Source: Smittium mucronatum
Taxonomy: Eukaryota; Kickxellomycota; Harpellomycetes; Harpellales; Legeriomycetaceae
NCBI GenBank assembly: GCA_001953115.1
Contig: LSSL01004329.1
Location: forward strand, 1-21,280
DNA length: 21,280 nucleotides
Reading direction: 5' to 3'
Shown here one piece after another: positions 1-12,135 of the stretch. The notes beneath the pieces were generated by a model. The model ran no database searches. It was given only the letters and a program-made list of their open reading frames with translations, and had not been told where the DNA came from. Each line of letters opens with the position of its first letter. The first letter of the stretch is position 1. Both the position numbers and the translations under genes were made by a program.

Positions 1-138
1 AAATAAGTTATAATTGTTATGATATTATAAAGTTTAATAAAAAAAGGTTAAAATGATTATACCGCTTTATTCATTGGAATTAAATACTAAATAAAATATA
101 ACAATTAGATAATTAAAACATTAATTTAGATATTAAGC

Positions 139-814
139 ATGGGGAAGGAGAATATTTATTTACTTTTTTTTAGTATTTGCAATGAAATTTTGTTGACCTT
201 TGATTAATAAGTTTTTATGAATAAAGATATCTTTTATAACCGTATAAAAGATCCATCACCTGGATTACGCTTTTTTTATTGAAAAAAACATATAACATAG
301 TATCTATAAATTTTATTTTTATATAGAATAATTATTTATGGATCCAATTTTTGGGAGAAATTACGACCTTTTCTATGAAAATAAAAATGTATTTTCCAAA
401 TTTTGTTTTTATTATCAACCAAAAAGTATGATTTTGACGAAGTTGTTATATTTATTAAAATATCAGGAGAGTATGATAATTTATAAATTTAATAAAATCA
501 ATTTGAGATTTGGCTTTGAAATTTTTTCCAGGTTTGAGGAAATTAAAATTAAACGTTTCTAATAAGATTTTAAAACATAAATAATCTTGTTAAATTTATT
601 TTGGTAATTATTTATTGCATGGTTTTTTAAACAAAATAAATTTGAAAATTTATCTTACCAACTCGCATAAGATAACTGAGCCCAGTGTGAAAATCGTAGA
701 GAATTTATTGCTCGAAATTACCCCAGAAAAAAAAAATAAAATAAAATAAATGTTGCAAGAGATTTTTTTGAAAGATTGATCGAATTACAATTTTTTTATA
801 GATTTATGTCCTAA
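139..814 (+). pseudogene. Coding-like decayed stretch, unrecognised
   Basis: Frame 1 reads from an ATG at 139 to a TGA at 280, broken only by a TAA TAA pair at 205-210, and contains KDPSPGLRFFY. A shift then leads into frame 2, which opens with ATG at 338 (MDPIFGRNYDLFYENKNVF) and stays open for 74 codons to 562. The same frame 2 continues with scattered stops to 814 and includes AQCENRREFIARNYPRKKK at 680-736 and NVARDFFERLIEL around 752-790. Arginine, glutamate and cysteine are commoner here than the base composition alone would give, which is why I suspect an old protein gene. I recognise no family. No ribosome-binding or promoter signal supports translation now. Chance open frames in AT-rich DNA are a real alternative. 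Confidence 0.22.
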
Positions 815-1039
815 AGAGATAATACAAATTTTAATTAGATCCTTCAATGATAAGTTTTTCTGAAATATTGGTTCTTAAAAAATTTAAAAATTTTCATGAT
901 AACAAGATTATAATTTTTTATATCTAAATATTTATCGTTGAATATGTATAAAATAGCTTGATGTTTTAAGTATAAAATGTTAAATTGATTATAAAATATC
1001 AAATTGTGATATTATGTTAAGCCAGATAGTGAAAAATTT

Positions 1040-1074
1040 AAACTTAATAAACTTAAATAAACTTAAATAAACTT
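1040..1074. repeat. Short tandem repeat, 10-bp unit
   Basis: The unit acttaaataa is present twice exactly (1051-1060 and 1061-1070), preceded by a variant copy and followed by a partial one. It looks like a minor replication-slippage repeat, and no function is apparent. Confidence 0.7.
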
Positions 1075-1317
1075 TTCTAAATTTAATCTCAAAATCTAGA
1101 ATTAAATCAATTTTAGTATAATTATATTATTTTAAATAATTAATGATAACAAAATGATTATTTTTATAAATTTCAATTTTATTATTAAAATATTGAATTG
1201 GAGGATTTATAAAATTGAAATTTTTTGATGAGATTTTAACGATATTTCTTAGATTATATTTTAATTAGGTTTTATGCCACATATAATAAGTAATTAAGTT
1301 AGGTTTTTTGGATACAA

Positions 1318-1337
1318 GAAATGAAATGAAATGAAAT
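1318..1337. repeat. Pentanucleotide microsatellite (gaaat)x4
   Basis: Four exact copies of gaaat lie in a row. This is a simple microsatellite with no visible relation to a gene. Confidence 0.8.
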
Positions 1338-2194
1338 TTTCCTGTTTACAAAATTTTAAGCGTTAAAATAAAAAGCATGAAATATTTTTCAGAGATAGTT
1401 TATTTTAGAGCAAATGATATTTCTAATAGAGATTTCATAATATAAAGCTGTGAGTGGCTGTTTATTGAGTTATAAACGTAGACTAATTCTTTTTAAAGAA
1501 TTATATCTACCGACAAATAACTGATTTAAATCACAAAAATAGTGATTTTTTTTCACGAGAAAAGTTTTTATTTGTTCTTTTGATCTATATTATATTTACA
1601 TATTTTAATTGCTTTTTTACACACATCATTACTCACGAAAAATGGGTATAAAAAGACGCACACATTCTTTCATTATTTAGAGCATATTAATAAAATGACT
1701 TAAACAATAATTTTTTTTCTCTATAAAGCTTGAAAAATTATAACATCTCCTTTTTATTAGAACCTCTATAAACCAATATATTAAAACAATAAAACTCTAA
1801 TGATAATAATCTAGGTACGTGGGAAAAAAATACCACAAAATAGATGAAAATCATTAATCTTTAATTAAAATTTCTAATCAGAAATTCAAGAAATATTATA
1901 ATCCTAATTTAAAAATTTACAGATGGTTTTCATGTATAAAATTCTCAATTACTTAAATTTTATAATAATAAAGCAAATTTTAAATCATAAATCATAAATG
2001 ATAAAATTCAATCAAATATCTTACAGAAAATTCTTAATATTTAAACATTTAATGATAATTTAGGATTAAGAACTAAAGTTCATATGGTAATAGGAAAATA
2101 CAGGAAAAAAAACCAAAAGTAAAAAGTAAAATATATTATAACTTGAGTTAGTGCACAAAAAAAAAGTTTTTAATCCAGAATATTTAGTGATTGA

Positions 2195-2470
2195 GTTCAA
2201 AATGAAATTTTTAAAAATAAAGAGGTCATATTTTTTATAACAGGATTCAAAATGCAGAAGTTTGAGGCAATATGTCTAGTTTTAGAAAATAATAATATAA
2301 AATTAAAGCAGTTAAAGCAAAAGAAGGTTAATTTCCTTTAAGAGCAAACTTATTGTGGCTCTAAATTATCTCGAAAATTGTCCAAATTTAAAAAAATGTG
2401 AAATAATTTTGACACGCCACATTATTCAGAATTCGAATTTGACCAAACAAGCTTATTAACTATTAAATAA
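2195..2470 (+). pseudogene. Coding-like decayed stretch, unrecognised
   Basis: One frame runs 92 codons from the codon after a TGA at 2192 to a TAA at 2468, interrupted by only one TAA and one TGA. An internal ATG at 2252 begins MQKFEAICLVLENNN, followed later by EQTYCGSKLSRKLSKF and NNFDTPHYSEFEFDQTSLL. Local GC is a little above the surroundings, and the encoded residues (E, Q, C, S, T, K) are more protein-like than the usual F/I/K/N/Y shadow. The family is not recognised. A frame this open is expected a few times by chance in a window this size, so this is only a candidate. Confidence 0.2.
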
Positions 2471-3382
2471 AAATAGCAATAAATTAAAGTTTTCTCAATA
2501 AAAATGGTTTGCAATTTTTCAGATCGTTGTTCCTCTTTAACAATCTAATCTTAGAATTAAAGTAAATTAAAAAATGTTTTTCATAAAGAAGATAGTTTTT
2601 CCATTAAAAATTACATAAGTTTTATAGTTTGAAAAGAGCATCAATATTATATAAAATGATTTTTTTACGTTTTTTGGCCAATTTTCTTAGTTACACTTTA
2701 ATGACATGCCTATTTTCAAAAATAAATATTTTATGAAGAATATAATGATTTTTTTTTAAATAAAATATTATCTGATTTTAGAATTAAAAGTATATAAGGT
2801 TCAAATAAAAGCCAATAATTAAACCCAAACATTATGGGATAGATAGAGGCTTTAAAGCCGTTGTTACTAAATCCAATTAAAATTTAAAATCTATACTCAA
2901 TCTTCAATTTTTTTTTCGATTCTTCGGTGAGCTAAAGATGAATAGACATTATTACAATTAAATTAATATGAAATAAGCGTATTAAACGAATATTGTTATT
3001 TAATATTTGATAGCAACGATTTGAACATATATGCGTAATGATCACTGTTTAGCTAACCAGAAGTTTTATGGGATTAGAAATTGAAATTGATTAGATTTTT
3101 TATCTCAAAATCTCATTTTGTATCTAATTTTAGCATAGTTAAAATATATTACAAATAATAATTTCAATATTTTAATTCATGAAAAATCATTAAAAAAATG
3201 AAAATATTAGGTTTGAAAACATGTGAGCCTTAAAAATATAAATACATTTTGGTTATTTTTTTAGCTATTTTACAAATATTTACACTTAAATCTAAATTGG
3301 GTTAATTAAGTAACGAAATCAACCAGAAAAAAAAAATCATTCAAAAAGGTAATTTGATTTCATGTTAAATTTAACCTTTTGA
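2471..3382. other. AT-rich stretch without recognisable genes
   Basis: No open frame of note, RNA gene or repeat element is visible. Short readable segments exist, for example after an ATG near 2503, but their composition is what AT-rich noncoding DNA gives. Confidence 0.5.
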
Positions 3383-3745
3383 ATTTTTATATGGGATATA
3401 ATACAAGCTGACAGAGAAAAGGATCAAGCATAAATTCACTTTTTATATTTGATAATTTGGCTATATTTTTATAAAAATCCAGTTAAAATCCCTTTGATAC
3501 ATCAAGTCTTGGAGCTTTATAATGTGTTTAACATTACAAAAGTCACAAAATATGTTTCCTTATAGTCAAAAATTATTTAAATAATCTATAAAATAAAAGA
3601 ATATAAACCAAATAATCATAATTTTTAAGAATGGGTAAGCTGATCGCTAAATATAAAAAACTTATAGTCAAAGCTTATTTTTCTGGAGCTTGATGTTATC
3701 AGAAAAAAAATATTTAATGTAGCAGTTGTTTGCAGAATCGTTTAA
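3383..3745 (+). pseudogene. Coding-like decayed stretch, possibly transposase-derived
   Basis: A single frame can be followed for 121 codons with stops at 3431, 3563, 3578, 3626, 3641 and 3665. The first 60 codons carry only one stop and read WDIIQADREKDQA, then NPVKIPLIHQVLELYNVF and NITKVTKYVSL. Near the end is LELDVIRKKIF followed by NVAVVCRIV. The order (a helical region, a TVxKY-like stretch, a hydrophobic-E-hydrophobic-D step, then VxxVCR) faintly recalls ISXO2/Merlin transposases, where EIDE precedes WVFGGxxR. The spacing between those two steps is too short here and no terminal repeats were found. I therefore treat the resemblance as a hint and the stretch as unrecognised. Confidence 0.22.
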
Positions 3746-4272
3746 TAAAATAACCCATAAAAATCTAATATTTAAGAAATATTTTTTCTATTGTTTTTTT
3801 TTAAAAGTAATTGAATCAATGTAATACAGGTTATATATTTTAAGTGGTTTAAAAATACTCTCAATAAAAAATTGATTGTAATAATATCCTATATACATCT
3901 TTCCCAGATTGATATTTGGAGTCTTAAAAAGTAGATTTTTATTTAATATGGCAGTATTTATTTATTTTTTATGCGTATTGAAATTGAAATGGGGTTTTTT
4001 TGCATTAGATCTATTATTATAAAAGAAATATAATTAAATATGACAAGATAAATATTTATAGTGTTTTTAAACAAAGTTTTCATACTTTTTGACCGAGTAA
4101 TACAATTATAAGCGTTTAAATCGATATTATTTTTGTTTTGATAATATTAAACTAGAAAATAAACTAAATACACATTATTTAAATCAAGTTAAATAATTTT
4201 TTTAATTATCTCATTTTGAATATTTTAGTGTATACCAAAATAACCAAGATGATTTAAATAATCGTAAAATAA
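3746..4272. other. AT-rich stretch without recognisable genes
   Basis: I see no gene, RNA or element. Stops are dense in all frames. Confidence 0.5.
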
Positions 4273-4551
4273 TTGAAAGAGTTATACTCAATAAGCTTTT
4301 CAAAATTTTATTATAAAAATCTGATTTCGAACTTGTATTTTTATGAAAATATTAGATTACAAGTATTTTTACAATCATTATTATCCATAATAATATTTTT
4401 TTACCCAATTAAATTTATATCTTTAGTAAAAATTTCTAAAAATGATTTTATTGATCTAATTGGGATTGAATATGAACAATCTATTAATCATGAAAATAAA
4501 ATAATACAAAAATTGAAATGGTATGATAAAAATAAATTCATTATTCAATAA
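4273..4551 (+). other. Longest open frame in the window (92 codons), unrecognised
   Basis: This is the longest uninterrupted frame. It opens at a TTG at 4273 and has no nearby in-frame ATG, so there is no credible start for a eukaryotic protein. The first half is hydrophobic and aromatic (FLQSLLSIIIFFYPIKFISL), which could be read as one membrane segment. The second half is more polar (NDFIDLIGIEYEQSINHENK). Codon content is almost entirely A/T. An open run of this length is expected roughly once or less per window by chance, so it is borderline. It could be a remnant of an old gene or pure chance, and I recognise no family. Confidence 0.2.
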
Positions 4552-7500
4552 AAATTATAATAATCCAATTATGATAATTCCACGTAGGTGTTAAATAACT
4601 GCATAATTTGAAAATATTCGTAGGAGTTTAATTTATAAAAAAAATATAAAAAATCTAGGCTACGAAATAAGAGAAATCATCCGTTTTATTATCAATTTAA
4701 TTGAATATTTTTTTATCGATTACAAAATAATTGTATTAATAAAATATCATGTTTCTTCATATTTTAAAAATTGGACACCCCTCTTAAAATAAAATAAAAT
4801 TTCAAATAAGTTAGATTAATTTACATAAATATAACAATGCTAGAAAAACAAGTTAGTTTTAATTATTAAATAATATTCTGAATGATTTTTAACAATTTAG
4901 TTTTGCTTTAGATAGAAAATATAGTTTTTTAATAAAATAGGGCTTTAGCTTAAAAAAAATATTTTAAATAAATTTTAACAATCTGAATAGTTATTACATC
5001 TAAATTTCAGATTAAATTAAATAAAAAAAAGTGCGATTTTAATAAATAATGATCCGATTAAATTTGTTTTTAGATTTATTTTTTCCATTTCTACAAAAAA
5101 ATAATTTGTGAATCTCAAATTTTTTGCACATCTTAAATTTGTGGAGCAATAAAGTAAACAATCTTTCTAATTTATAATAATTCAAGTCAGATTTGATCCA
5201 ACTGAAAGTTTAGTCTGGATTTATCAATTTAGAATCGGGATTTATAAAAATAACAATGATTTTTATCAATTTTTTTCCAACTTTTAATAACGAGAATTGT
5301 GAGTTATAAAAATATTTAGTGTATCATTTAAAATAGAAAGATAGGTTTTTTAAATTTTCAAAATTTAACCCATTTTTCTCTGAATTTAACCTTTTTAGAA
5401 AGACCGATGATTTTTTTAGAAAAAAATTTAACTTTATCATGCTATTAAATAAAAAAGAGAATTTAATTTTAAAAGAAAAAAAAATTCATCCAGTTTTTTT
5501 TAATGGAAAAATGAATCTATTTAATAATCAATCTGGAAATAAATTTGAATAATTAATACCCCATATGATTTAAAATAATTAAAATCAAAATAGAGATATA
5601 TTAATAGTGAAATATGCTAATTTTGTATATCTCAGTTAATCTGTGGAACATAATTCATAAATACTTATATTTTAATAAAAATCGAACTAAATATTATTAA
5701 AAATAAGTGTGTTATTGCTTTTATAATGTGTTAAAACATAATAAATGAAGAGTGTAAGAACATATGAGATTTAATTATAAAATATTAATCGAAAATTTGG
5801 ATTTTTTTGAGTAAAATGACACAGTTAATATTTTTTTTAAAATTTTCATTGAGTTTTGTAAACAGTTCAAGTTCTTAGCGAAAAAGAGTATAATTTGAAA
5901 AAAATAAAACATTAGTTTTTAATTTTAAAGAGTTCGTTACCATTTGCTAAATTCCCAATTCTTATTCTTAAAAGGCCCAATATAATTTTAAAAAAGCTCA
6001 AATAATTTTTTATCAATCTCAAGTCAGAACATAAAAAGCTCAATCTAATTTTTAAATAGACCAAATCTTATATAAAGTGCTATAATAAAAGAGAGTATAT
6101 GAAATTTCGGTTAAGTATTTCATTGCTGAAAATATGTGTTAAAAATCCGATTTATATTGGATTTGATAAAATGATTTAATTTCTAAAATATTCATAATCA
6201 CACATTTTTTTATTTAATTATGAAGCTTAAGCTACAAAACATATTATAATTATTTTATTGAGCAATTTAGACTTAATATAAATTTTAATTAAAGAAAAAT
6301 ACGATATATTGAAGATAATTTTTTGACTTTCTCAAAGGCAGAATTTTGATATAAAAAGTGTAAATAGAGCTATTTTTAGTTTATTAAACTTAAATTAAGA
6401 TAAATTAATTTTTTTTTTACTATTTAAATATTTAAACACTTAAATTGTGAAAAAAAGTGTTAAATACAATCAAAATAGGTTGAGTTAAATATAAAGACTG
6501 TTTTTGGAAAATTATAACTTTAGTTAATTCACAGCTTGTAAAAATGAGCTAATTGATAGTACATTTTTTGATAAAAAAATTTGGACCCAGAGTATGGATT
6601 AAAGTAGTTATATTAAATAGATAAATATTTAATTGTTTTTTTGTAAAATTTATGATTTTTTCCATAATTTTAGTTGGTTAATATTTTTCATATAAGAATT
6701 TTTTTTTTTCAAAAATAATAAATTTTGTTTAATGAATTAAATAAAATATTATAAAAAAAACTTTTGTGTCGTTAAAATCATTCAAAAAAGCAATAGAAAT
6801 CTCTCTAATTGTTTAAAATTTATATTTTTATGAAAAACATACTTGAAAAAGTCAAAAGTGTGATATTTTTTTTATAATCAGAATAAAATTTTTAAAAATG
6901 CATATTTATAGAAAAAATAAAAATAAAACTTATACATAATTTTATCAAATAAAATAAAATTTATCAATAGCTATTATAAAGGAGAAGGGGTAAGGGAAAA
7001 ACTTGACCAAGGAATAATTTTATACTCTAAAAAATATTCTAAATATCTAGAAATTACAAGGCATATTGTAAAATGAAAAAAAATAATTAATTATGTAAAT
7101 GTAGCACCATAAAAATTTAATCAAAAGAAAATAGAAAAAAGATAGTTATATTGAACTATCATTTAAGTAATGAGGCCAATTAAAGTATAAAATAGTTAAG
7201 TTGAACCATTATCGTCTATAAATTTCCTAATTTATCGATTTAAAATAATTTTAATTTTTATTTCAATATAAATATATATATTTTTTTTCATTTTTTAATT
7301 CATATTTTGTATTTGTATAGATAATTTTATTTGTTAAAAGTAAATAATAAGGTTATATTAAATAAATGTTGTACTTATTTTTTTCACCATTTCTTTTATT
7401 TATATTGATATTTTATCTAGTATTTGATAAATAATTACTATTTTACATTAAATTCCCCTGAAAAAAAAAAAGATATATCTGTAAATAATTTATATTAATT

Positions 7501-8330
7501 AAATAATCTGATACATAAATTAAAAAAAAAACATCATCAGTAAAATATGTAACAAAGAATCGCAATTTTAAAATTTTTTATTAGAATAAATCTGAATAAT
7601 TCAAAGTTTTAAAATAAGAAAAAAAAAGACGAAATATTATGTTATGTTTTAAAAGAGATTTAATTTAAATCAATTATGAAAAATTTTAAACATTAATACA
7701 TCTTTTTTATGAAAGTAGGTCAATTTCAGCAAATTACCAATTCAAAAACAAAAAAAAACTAAATTATTTTATTTATGTGTAAAATTCGGCTAATTGTAGA
7801 GATGTGCCATATTTTTACCCCCAAAAAAAAGTGAAATATGAATTTTTAACAGGCTAGCTAATATATGATACCTTTTCTGCTTTAAATTAATAAAAAAAGT
7901 ACTCACTTAAGCCCGTTTTTTTAAGACTAAGGTTCAAAAAAAATTTCTGCACTATTATTTACATTTGTAATTCAAAATTCACACTAAATAATTATTAGAT
8001 TTTATAGTTAGAGGTTATTTCTTCTTTAAAAATCATTTGAAAACTAATATATGTAATACACCATTATCAGAACTGCCGTGAAAAATATAAATTAATTTTT
8101 TTTTGATTTTATCTTAGGATAAATGTTTGTTTATTTATCTAATATTAAAAAATTTACAAATAAATTTTTTTTTCAGATTCGATTTTTAATCGTTCAATGA
8201 AATTTTCAAAAATATCTTACATATTTCGCATTGTATTTCTATTTAAAATTTATTGAAAATAACGCCTGTGATTCAAAATCTAGTAACTTTAGACAATTAA
8301 AAATTAAAAAAAGTTTTAATATACCGGTAA
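4552..8330. other. Long AT-rich stretch without recognisable genes
   Basis: The stretch holds nearly 3.8 kb of AT-rich DNA with frequent short homopolymers. The only structure I noticed is a weak, degenerate repetition around 5970-6080: the pattern c(c/t)caa...taatttt(t)aa recurs about three times at irregular spacing, in runs such as gcccaatataatttt, gctcaatctaattttt and gaccaaatctta. No coding stretch, RNA gene or terminal repeat was recognised. Confidence 0.5.
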
Positions 8331-8913
8331 TTTTTTTATGCGATTATGATTCACTGGGATTTTGGTGACTTCAGTTTTAAAGAGAATATGATATGCAGGT
8401 ACACTCGAATTTTTTATGAATTTCTGTAACTTAATAACTTAATAATCTTAGAAATTTTCGATAAAAAAATAATGGCATGTATATATGCATATTTTTTGGG
8501 TGCTATTAAATACTCAATTATTGTAGTCTCTACTTTGAACTTATATTAATAGTTGACAAAAGACGGTACCTAAATTAACAAAAGATTTAAAATAAACGAT
8601 AGAAAAAATTATCGTATCAAAGAGCTATCAAGAGTCAATTATATAGAAAATTTGAAATACTACTCCCATCATTTTTCATTAAATGGTCCACAAAAAATGA
8701 TATATATACATAATTTCCAGTAGATTATAGGCTGATAATTAATATAAAGCGGAGAGGATTTATAGATATTCAGATTATGTAGTTGAGCTATTTTATTTTG
8801 TTGAAAAAGCCTTCAATCATTATTTTTTATTAAAATATTTAAAATATAATAAAAAATTCAAAAAACATCTTATGTTTGAAAGGATTCAATTAAGAAAGAG
8901 TTTTAAATGTTAA
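8331..8913 (+). pseudogene. Decayed coding-like region, about 190 codons, unrecognised
   Basis: Frame 3 runs from 8331 to a TAG at 8721 with only four stops inside (8427, 8547, 8550 and about 8571). It reads WDFGDFSFKENMICRYTR, DKKIMACIYAYFLGAIKYS, NYRIKELSRVNYIENLKYY and NGPQKMIYIHNFQ. After a one-base shift, frame 1 is open for 56 codons (8743-8910): YKAERIYRYSDYVVELFYF, then EKAFNHYFLLKYLKYNKKF and MFERIQLRKSFKC. Glutamate, arginine, tyrosine and cysteine are frequent and G/C-starting codons are common, unlike the neighbouring shadows. I suspect a frameshifted pseudogene or transposon fragment. No catalytic motif or family signature is evident, and its ends are not defined. Confidence 0.28.
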
Positions 8914-11154
8914 ATTAAAAATATCTTTAGTATCAGATGACTGAAAAGCTTTTTTATTGAAAAAACTAAGTAGGGAATAAACATTCTGAAAATTTATTTC
9001 ATAGTTATCAAATATTGTAATATATCTATTTCTGAAATAAAGTTAATGTTTTTAAATTTTTTTACGATATTTATTGCCTAAATGATAATTTAAAAGCTCA
9101 AGAAAAGTTTAAACAGTAAGTTAAATTTTTATTAGTACTAATTTTAGAGTAAAAACAAACAATCAGTTTAAATATATAAGATTTTAATATTATTTGTATT
9201 TAAACTGGTGAAATAATATTTGGAAGATTTTTTCTAAATATTTACCTAAGCCAAAATTAATAGAATATATATACTAGTAGATTAAAAAAAAATTAAACTT
9301 ATTGAAAATAATAATAAAAGTAGTTTGATATTTAATAATTATTTATATTTAGATTTAGTCTAAGATATTTAATCCTTTGATCATTTTGATTTATCGGTTT
9401 GTATTAATTTGTTTTCTTCTTAAAATTTTAACAATAAACGAACTAAAATTAAACTGATAAATTTCAGAGTAACTTTGAGAATTACTGGTTAATTTTTTTT
9501 AGGGAAAAGCAATATACCCAGTAAAATTCAAATTTCGATTATCATACCTTTTTTTTTCTTTATAATTAAAAATTTATATAAATATAATGGATTTTATATA
9601 GGTAAAGTTGGGTTGGATATATAAAATAAATTTACACTTACCTGTCCCCATAACCTCGTTTTTTAAAGTGTATGTGGTACGAATTAATATAGTATTTTCA
9701 ATAAGTTAATATGATATTTGATATATATATATGCTTTTAAATTTGACAGTAATAATCAAACAATTATGAAAAAAGCAAAGATATTTTCGTTTTTTTGTTG
9801 TTTAAATATTAATCATCTATATTATAATTTTTTTTTTATAGACAGTTATAATTTATAATTTGGAAATTAATGTAGATTTTTATTAAAATATCATGTATTT
9901 TGTAAATATATTCTCAATTTAATCAAATTAATTGATTAAATTAAAATTAACTGAGGTTTTCAAATTAGTTGATTTACAATAAATTTGATTGAAAAAAATA
10001 TCAAATTTGTTTAAAAAAATGTTATTTCAGATTGGTTTCATATATGGTTAAGGATATAATAACATTTTGAGAAATTTATCAAGTAGAAATCTAATATTCT
10101 CTTAAAAAATTGAAAATTTTTCATTTAATTTTCATGTTTTTGGTAGTTATTTCCCACTTATAAACCAAATGACTTCAATTAGATCTAAAAAATAGATGTT
10201 TATGTATAAAATATTATAAAATCAATTAAATAAAACAAAAATGCGAGTTTTATTTATATTATAATAAAACAATAAAATTAAGTACCATAATTTAAACTTT
10301 TTTTTTTATATAGATGTAAATTTTGGTTTGTGATCGTAAATTATTTTTCTAATTATAATTTGACTGTTAAAAAATTTCTAGCTTATTTATATTTCAACGT
10401 TTGTACACTAAAAAAATATTGATATGAAAAATAAAAATCAACTTGATAAACTTTTCGAAATGAATTTAGGATTTAAATAAGAAATTCAAAAAATTATAAG
10501 ATTTTTTTTCTAGAAAAATTGAAAACAAGTGTAGCCGTAAATTGATATTTGATGTTACGATTGAAAAAAAAAAAGATAGAATGGAGAAAAGTAAATTATG
10601 TTTAATATAGAGTTTTATTTCTCTGTGTTATCGAATCCAATTTTTATTATATAATCTTATGATATTTTCCTTCAATTAAAAAATTGCTAAGTCGAAATAA
10701 GAAATAAAATTAAAAAAAGAAAATTTAAAATCCGAAAAAAAACAAGGGTTAAACGATAAAAGTTATTATTAACTAATATGATTAAAAAGGTATTTTTATA
10801 AATATTTCTGGACCAAGAACAAATTACATTTTTGATGAATACTCTTTAACCAGCCTATAAATAAAATTATTAGTTGAATCTAAAAAAATAATTTCTAAAA
10901 CGACTTAATTATAAACATTATAAAATAGATAGATTTTTAAACTTATTTAAAAATATTAGCATCAATCTCAGTGGATTTTTCAACGTATATAAAGATTTTT
11001 GTAAAAATAAACCATTTTAAATAAATATTTTGTAATACGGTAATTAGAAGAAATTTTTTAAACACAATCAGAGAAAAAAAAGTTCCAGGTGCAACTTGGG
11101 TTTAGTTAATTTTATTATTAGTATATTTTTGTTAATTTTAAAATTAATTATACG
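8914..11154. other. AT-rich stretch without recognisable genes
   Basis: Apart from the hairpin at 9916-9942 I see no gene, RNA or element. In 8914-9060 the frame of the preceding coding-like region continues with a few stops, so the old coding sequence may extend slightly further. Confidence 0.5.
9916..9942. repeat. Perfect 11-bp inverted repeat, 5-nt loop
   Basis: The arms aatttaatcaa (9916-9926) and ttgattaaatt (9932-9942) are exact reverse complements around attaa. The hairpin is entirely A/T except for one C:G pair. No gene lies beside it, and a chance origin in AT-rich DNA is plausible. Confidence 0.6.
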
Positions 11155-11180
11155 CAAAACATCATATTTTATACAAAATT

Positions 11181-11285
11181 AGGAAATTATACACGAAATA
11201 TGCGAATATACACAAATATTCTTTTTAGACCAATGGAGCCTCTTAAATACTCCGTATTTACTCACAAAACATAAAAACTCTTTTT
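11181..11285 (+). repeat. Left terminal inverted repeat of the Merlin relic
   Basis: Aligned without gaps to the reverse complement of 12136-12240, 83 of 105 positions match. The best-kept block includes ttaaatactcc and acaaaacat. Random AT-rich sequence would match at about a third of positions. The inner end overlaps the last codons of the decayed transposase. Confidence 0.85.
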
Positions 11286-12066
11286 TTTTGACAGTTTTTT
11301 AAATTTAATTATATGGTTGATTCTTTTTGATGCCAGATTACTTTATCTATAAAAGTAATAGGCCAAATAGAAATTCAATACTGATTCTGGCGATTTAAAG
11401 TTTTATTCAATAGATTCCATAATTTTTATGAACCAAAAAAAAGTTCTGCTCCCATGTTACCTATTATAATCGCCTTAGATAATTAATTTATCTGCTTTTG
11501 GAAGAATAAGTGTTTTAAAATAAGTAAAAATTTATAATTTTGTAAATATATTTGGTAATTTGTTTCAACATAAGAATTTAAATTTAGAAAATAAACTAAG
11601 CCAAATAATAGTATTGTCAAAATATCCTTCATTTTAAATTATAATGAAAATGATTCACATTTTATACCAGTTCCATTTATTTGTCTAGTTATTAGAGTTT
11701 CTTCAATGTTAAATGATTGTATTTGAAGTGCGTTATTTTTATCACTAACGGAAGATTGTATTAATTAAATGTGTTTTCATTTCAATTTATTGGAGTAAAT
11801 TGGAATTTTTACATCGAATAAATTATTTTGACGTATTTTATATTAATGTGATGATTCTCCTTTCAACTTTATTTGTATTGACTATCAGTATGCATAAATA
11901 AGTATATTTTTATAATTTAAATGCGTTTATGGATTTTATAATATAAACACATCACATGGATATATATGGGATTTTATATTAGCTCCATGAGATTCGATTA
12001 TCCCTTTAAAGTTTCCTTAATAGGGAAGCTGCGAAAGTTTATAGCAGATTTTCTGCATTCATAGAA
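11282..12066 (-). pseudogene. Broken ISXO2-like (Merlin) transposase
   Basis: The intact family member is a DDE transposase that excises and inserts the element. Reading the minus strand from 12066, the first piece is GFYECRKSAINFRSF, then KETLKG and SNLMELI. This fits the end of the N-terminal zinc ribbon and the SxRxxSFF...SxLxL helix typical of ISXO2 proteins. At 11710-11657 comes NIEETLITRQINGTGIKC, the counterpart of the first catalytic step EIDE(S/T) followed by a basic N-x-G-R segment; the catalytic Asp appears as Glu. At about 11463-11282 another frame gives IIIGNMGAELF, then FIDKVIWHQKESTI and LNLKN, matching the IxSDxWxxY and FVDPxTGxHTQxIExxWxxLK blocks. Stops and at least two frame changes separate the pieces. 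The order is right, and the first ~50 residues are missing or unreadable. Confidence 0.65.
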
Positions 12067-12135
12067 ACCCCAATTTAGTAACGTTGGAAAAATTTATCAC
12101 TATAGAAATTATCGGATTAAGCATAACGGTCAAAT

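Larger units (their letters stand above)
815..2194. other. AT-rich stretch without recognisable genes
   Basis: Apart from the two short tandem repeats and a 7-bp repeat (about three copies of taaatca/taaatga near 1981-2001), I see no gene, structural RNA or long inverted repeat. All six frames are densely interrupted by stops. Confidence 0.6.

Noticed and set aside
2641..2700. Possible extra copy of the Merlin terminal repeat (shared ttttttggccaat)
   Set aside because: Similarity does not extend beyond about 13 bases on either side.
11389..11474. 7-bp inverted repeat ggcgatt / aatcgcc inside the Merlin relic
   Set aside because: Too short and too far apart (72 bases) to distinguish from chance; it falls within the decayed coding sequence.
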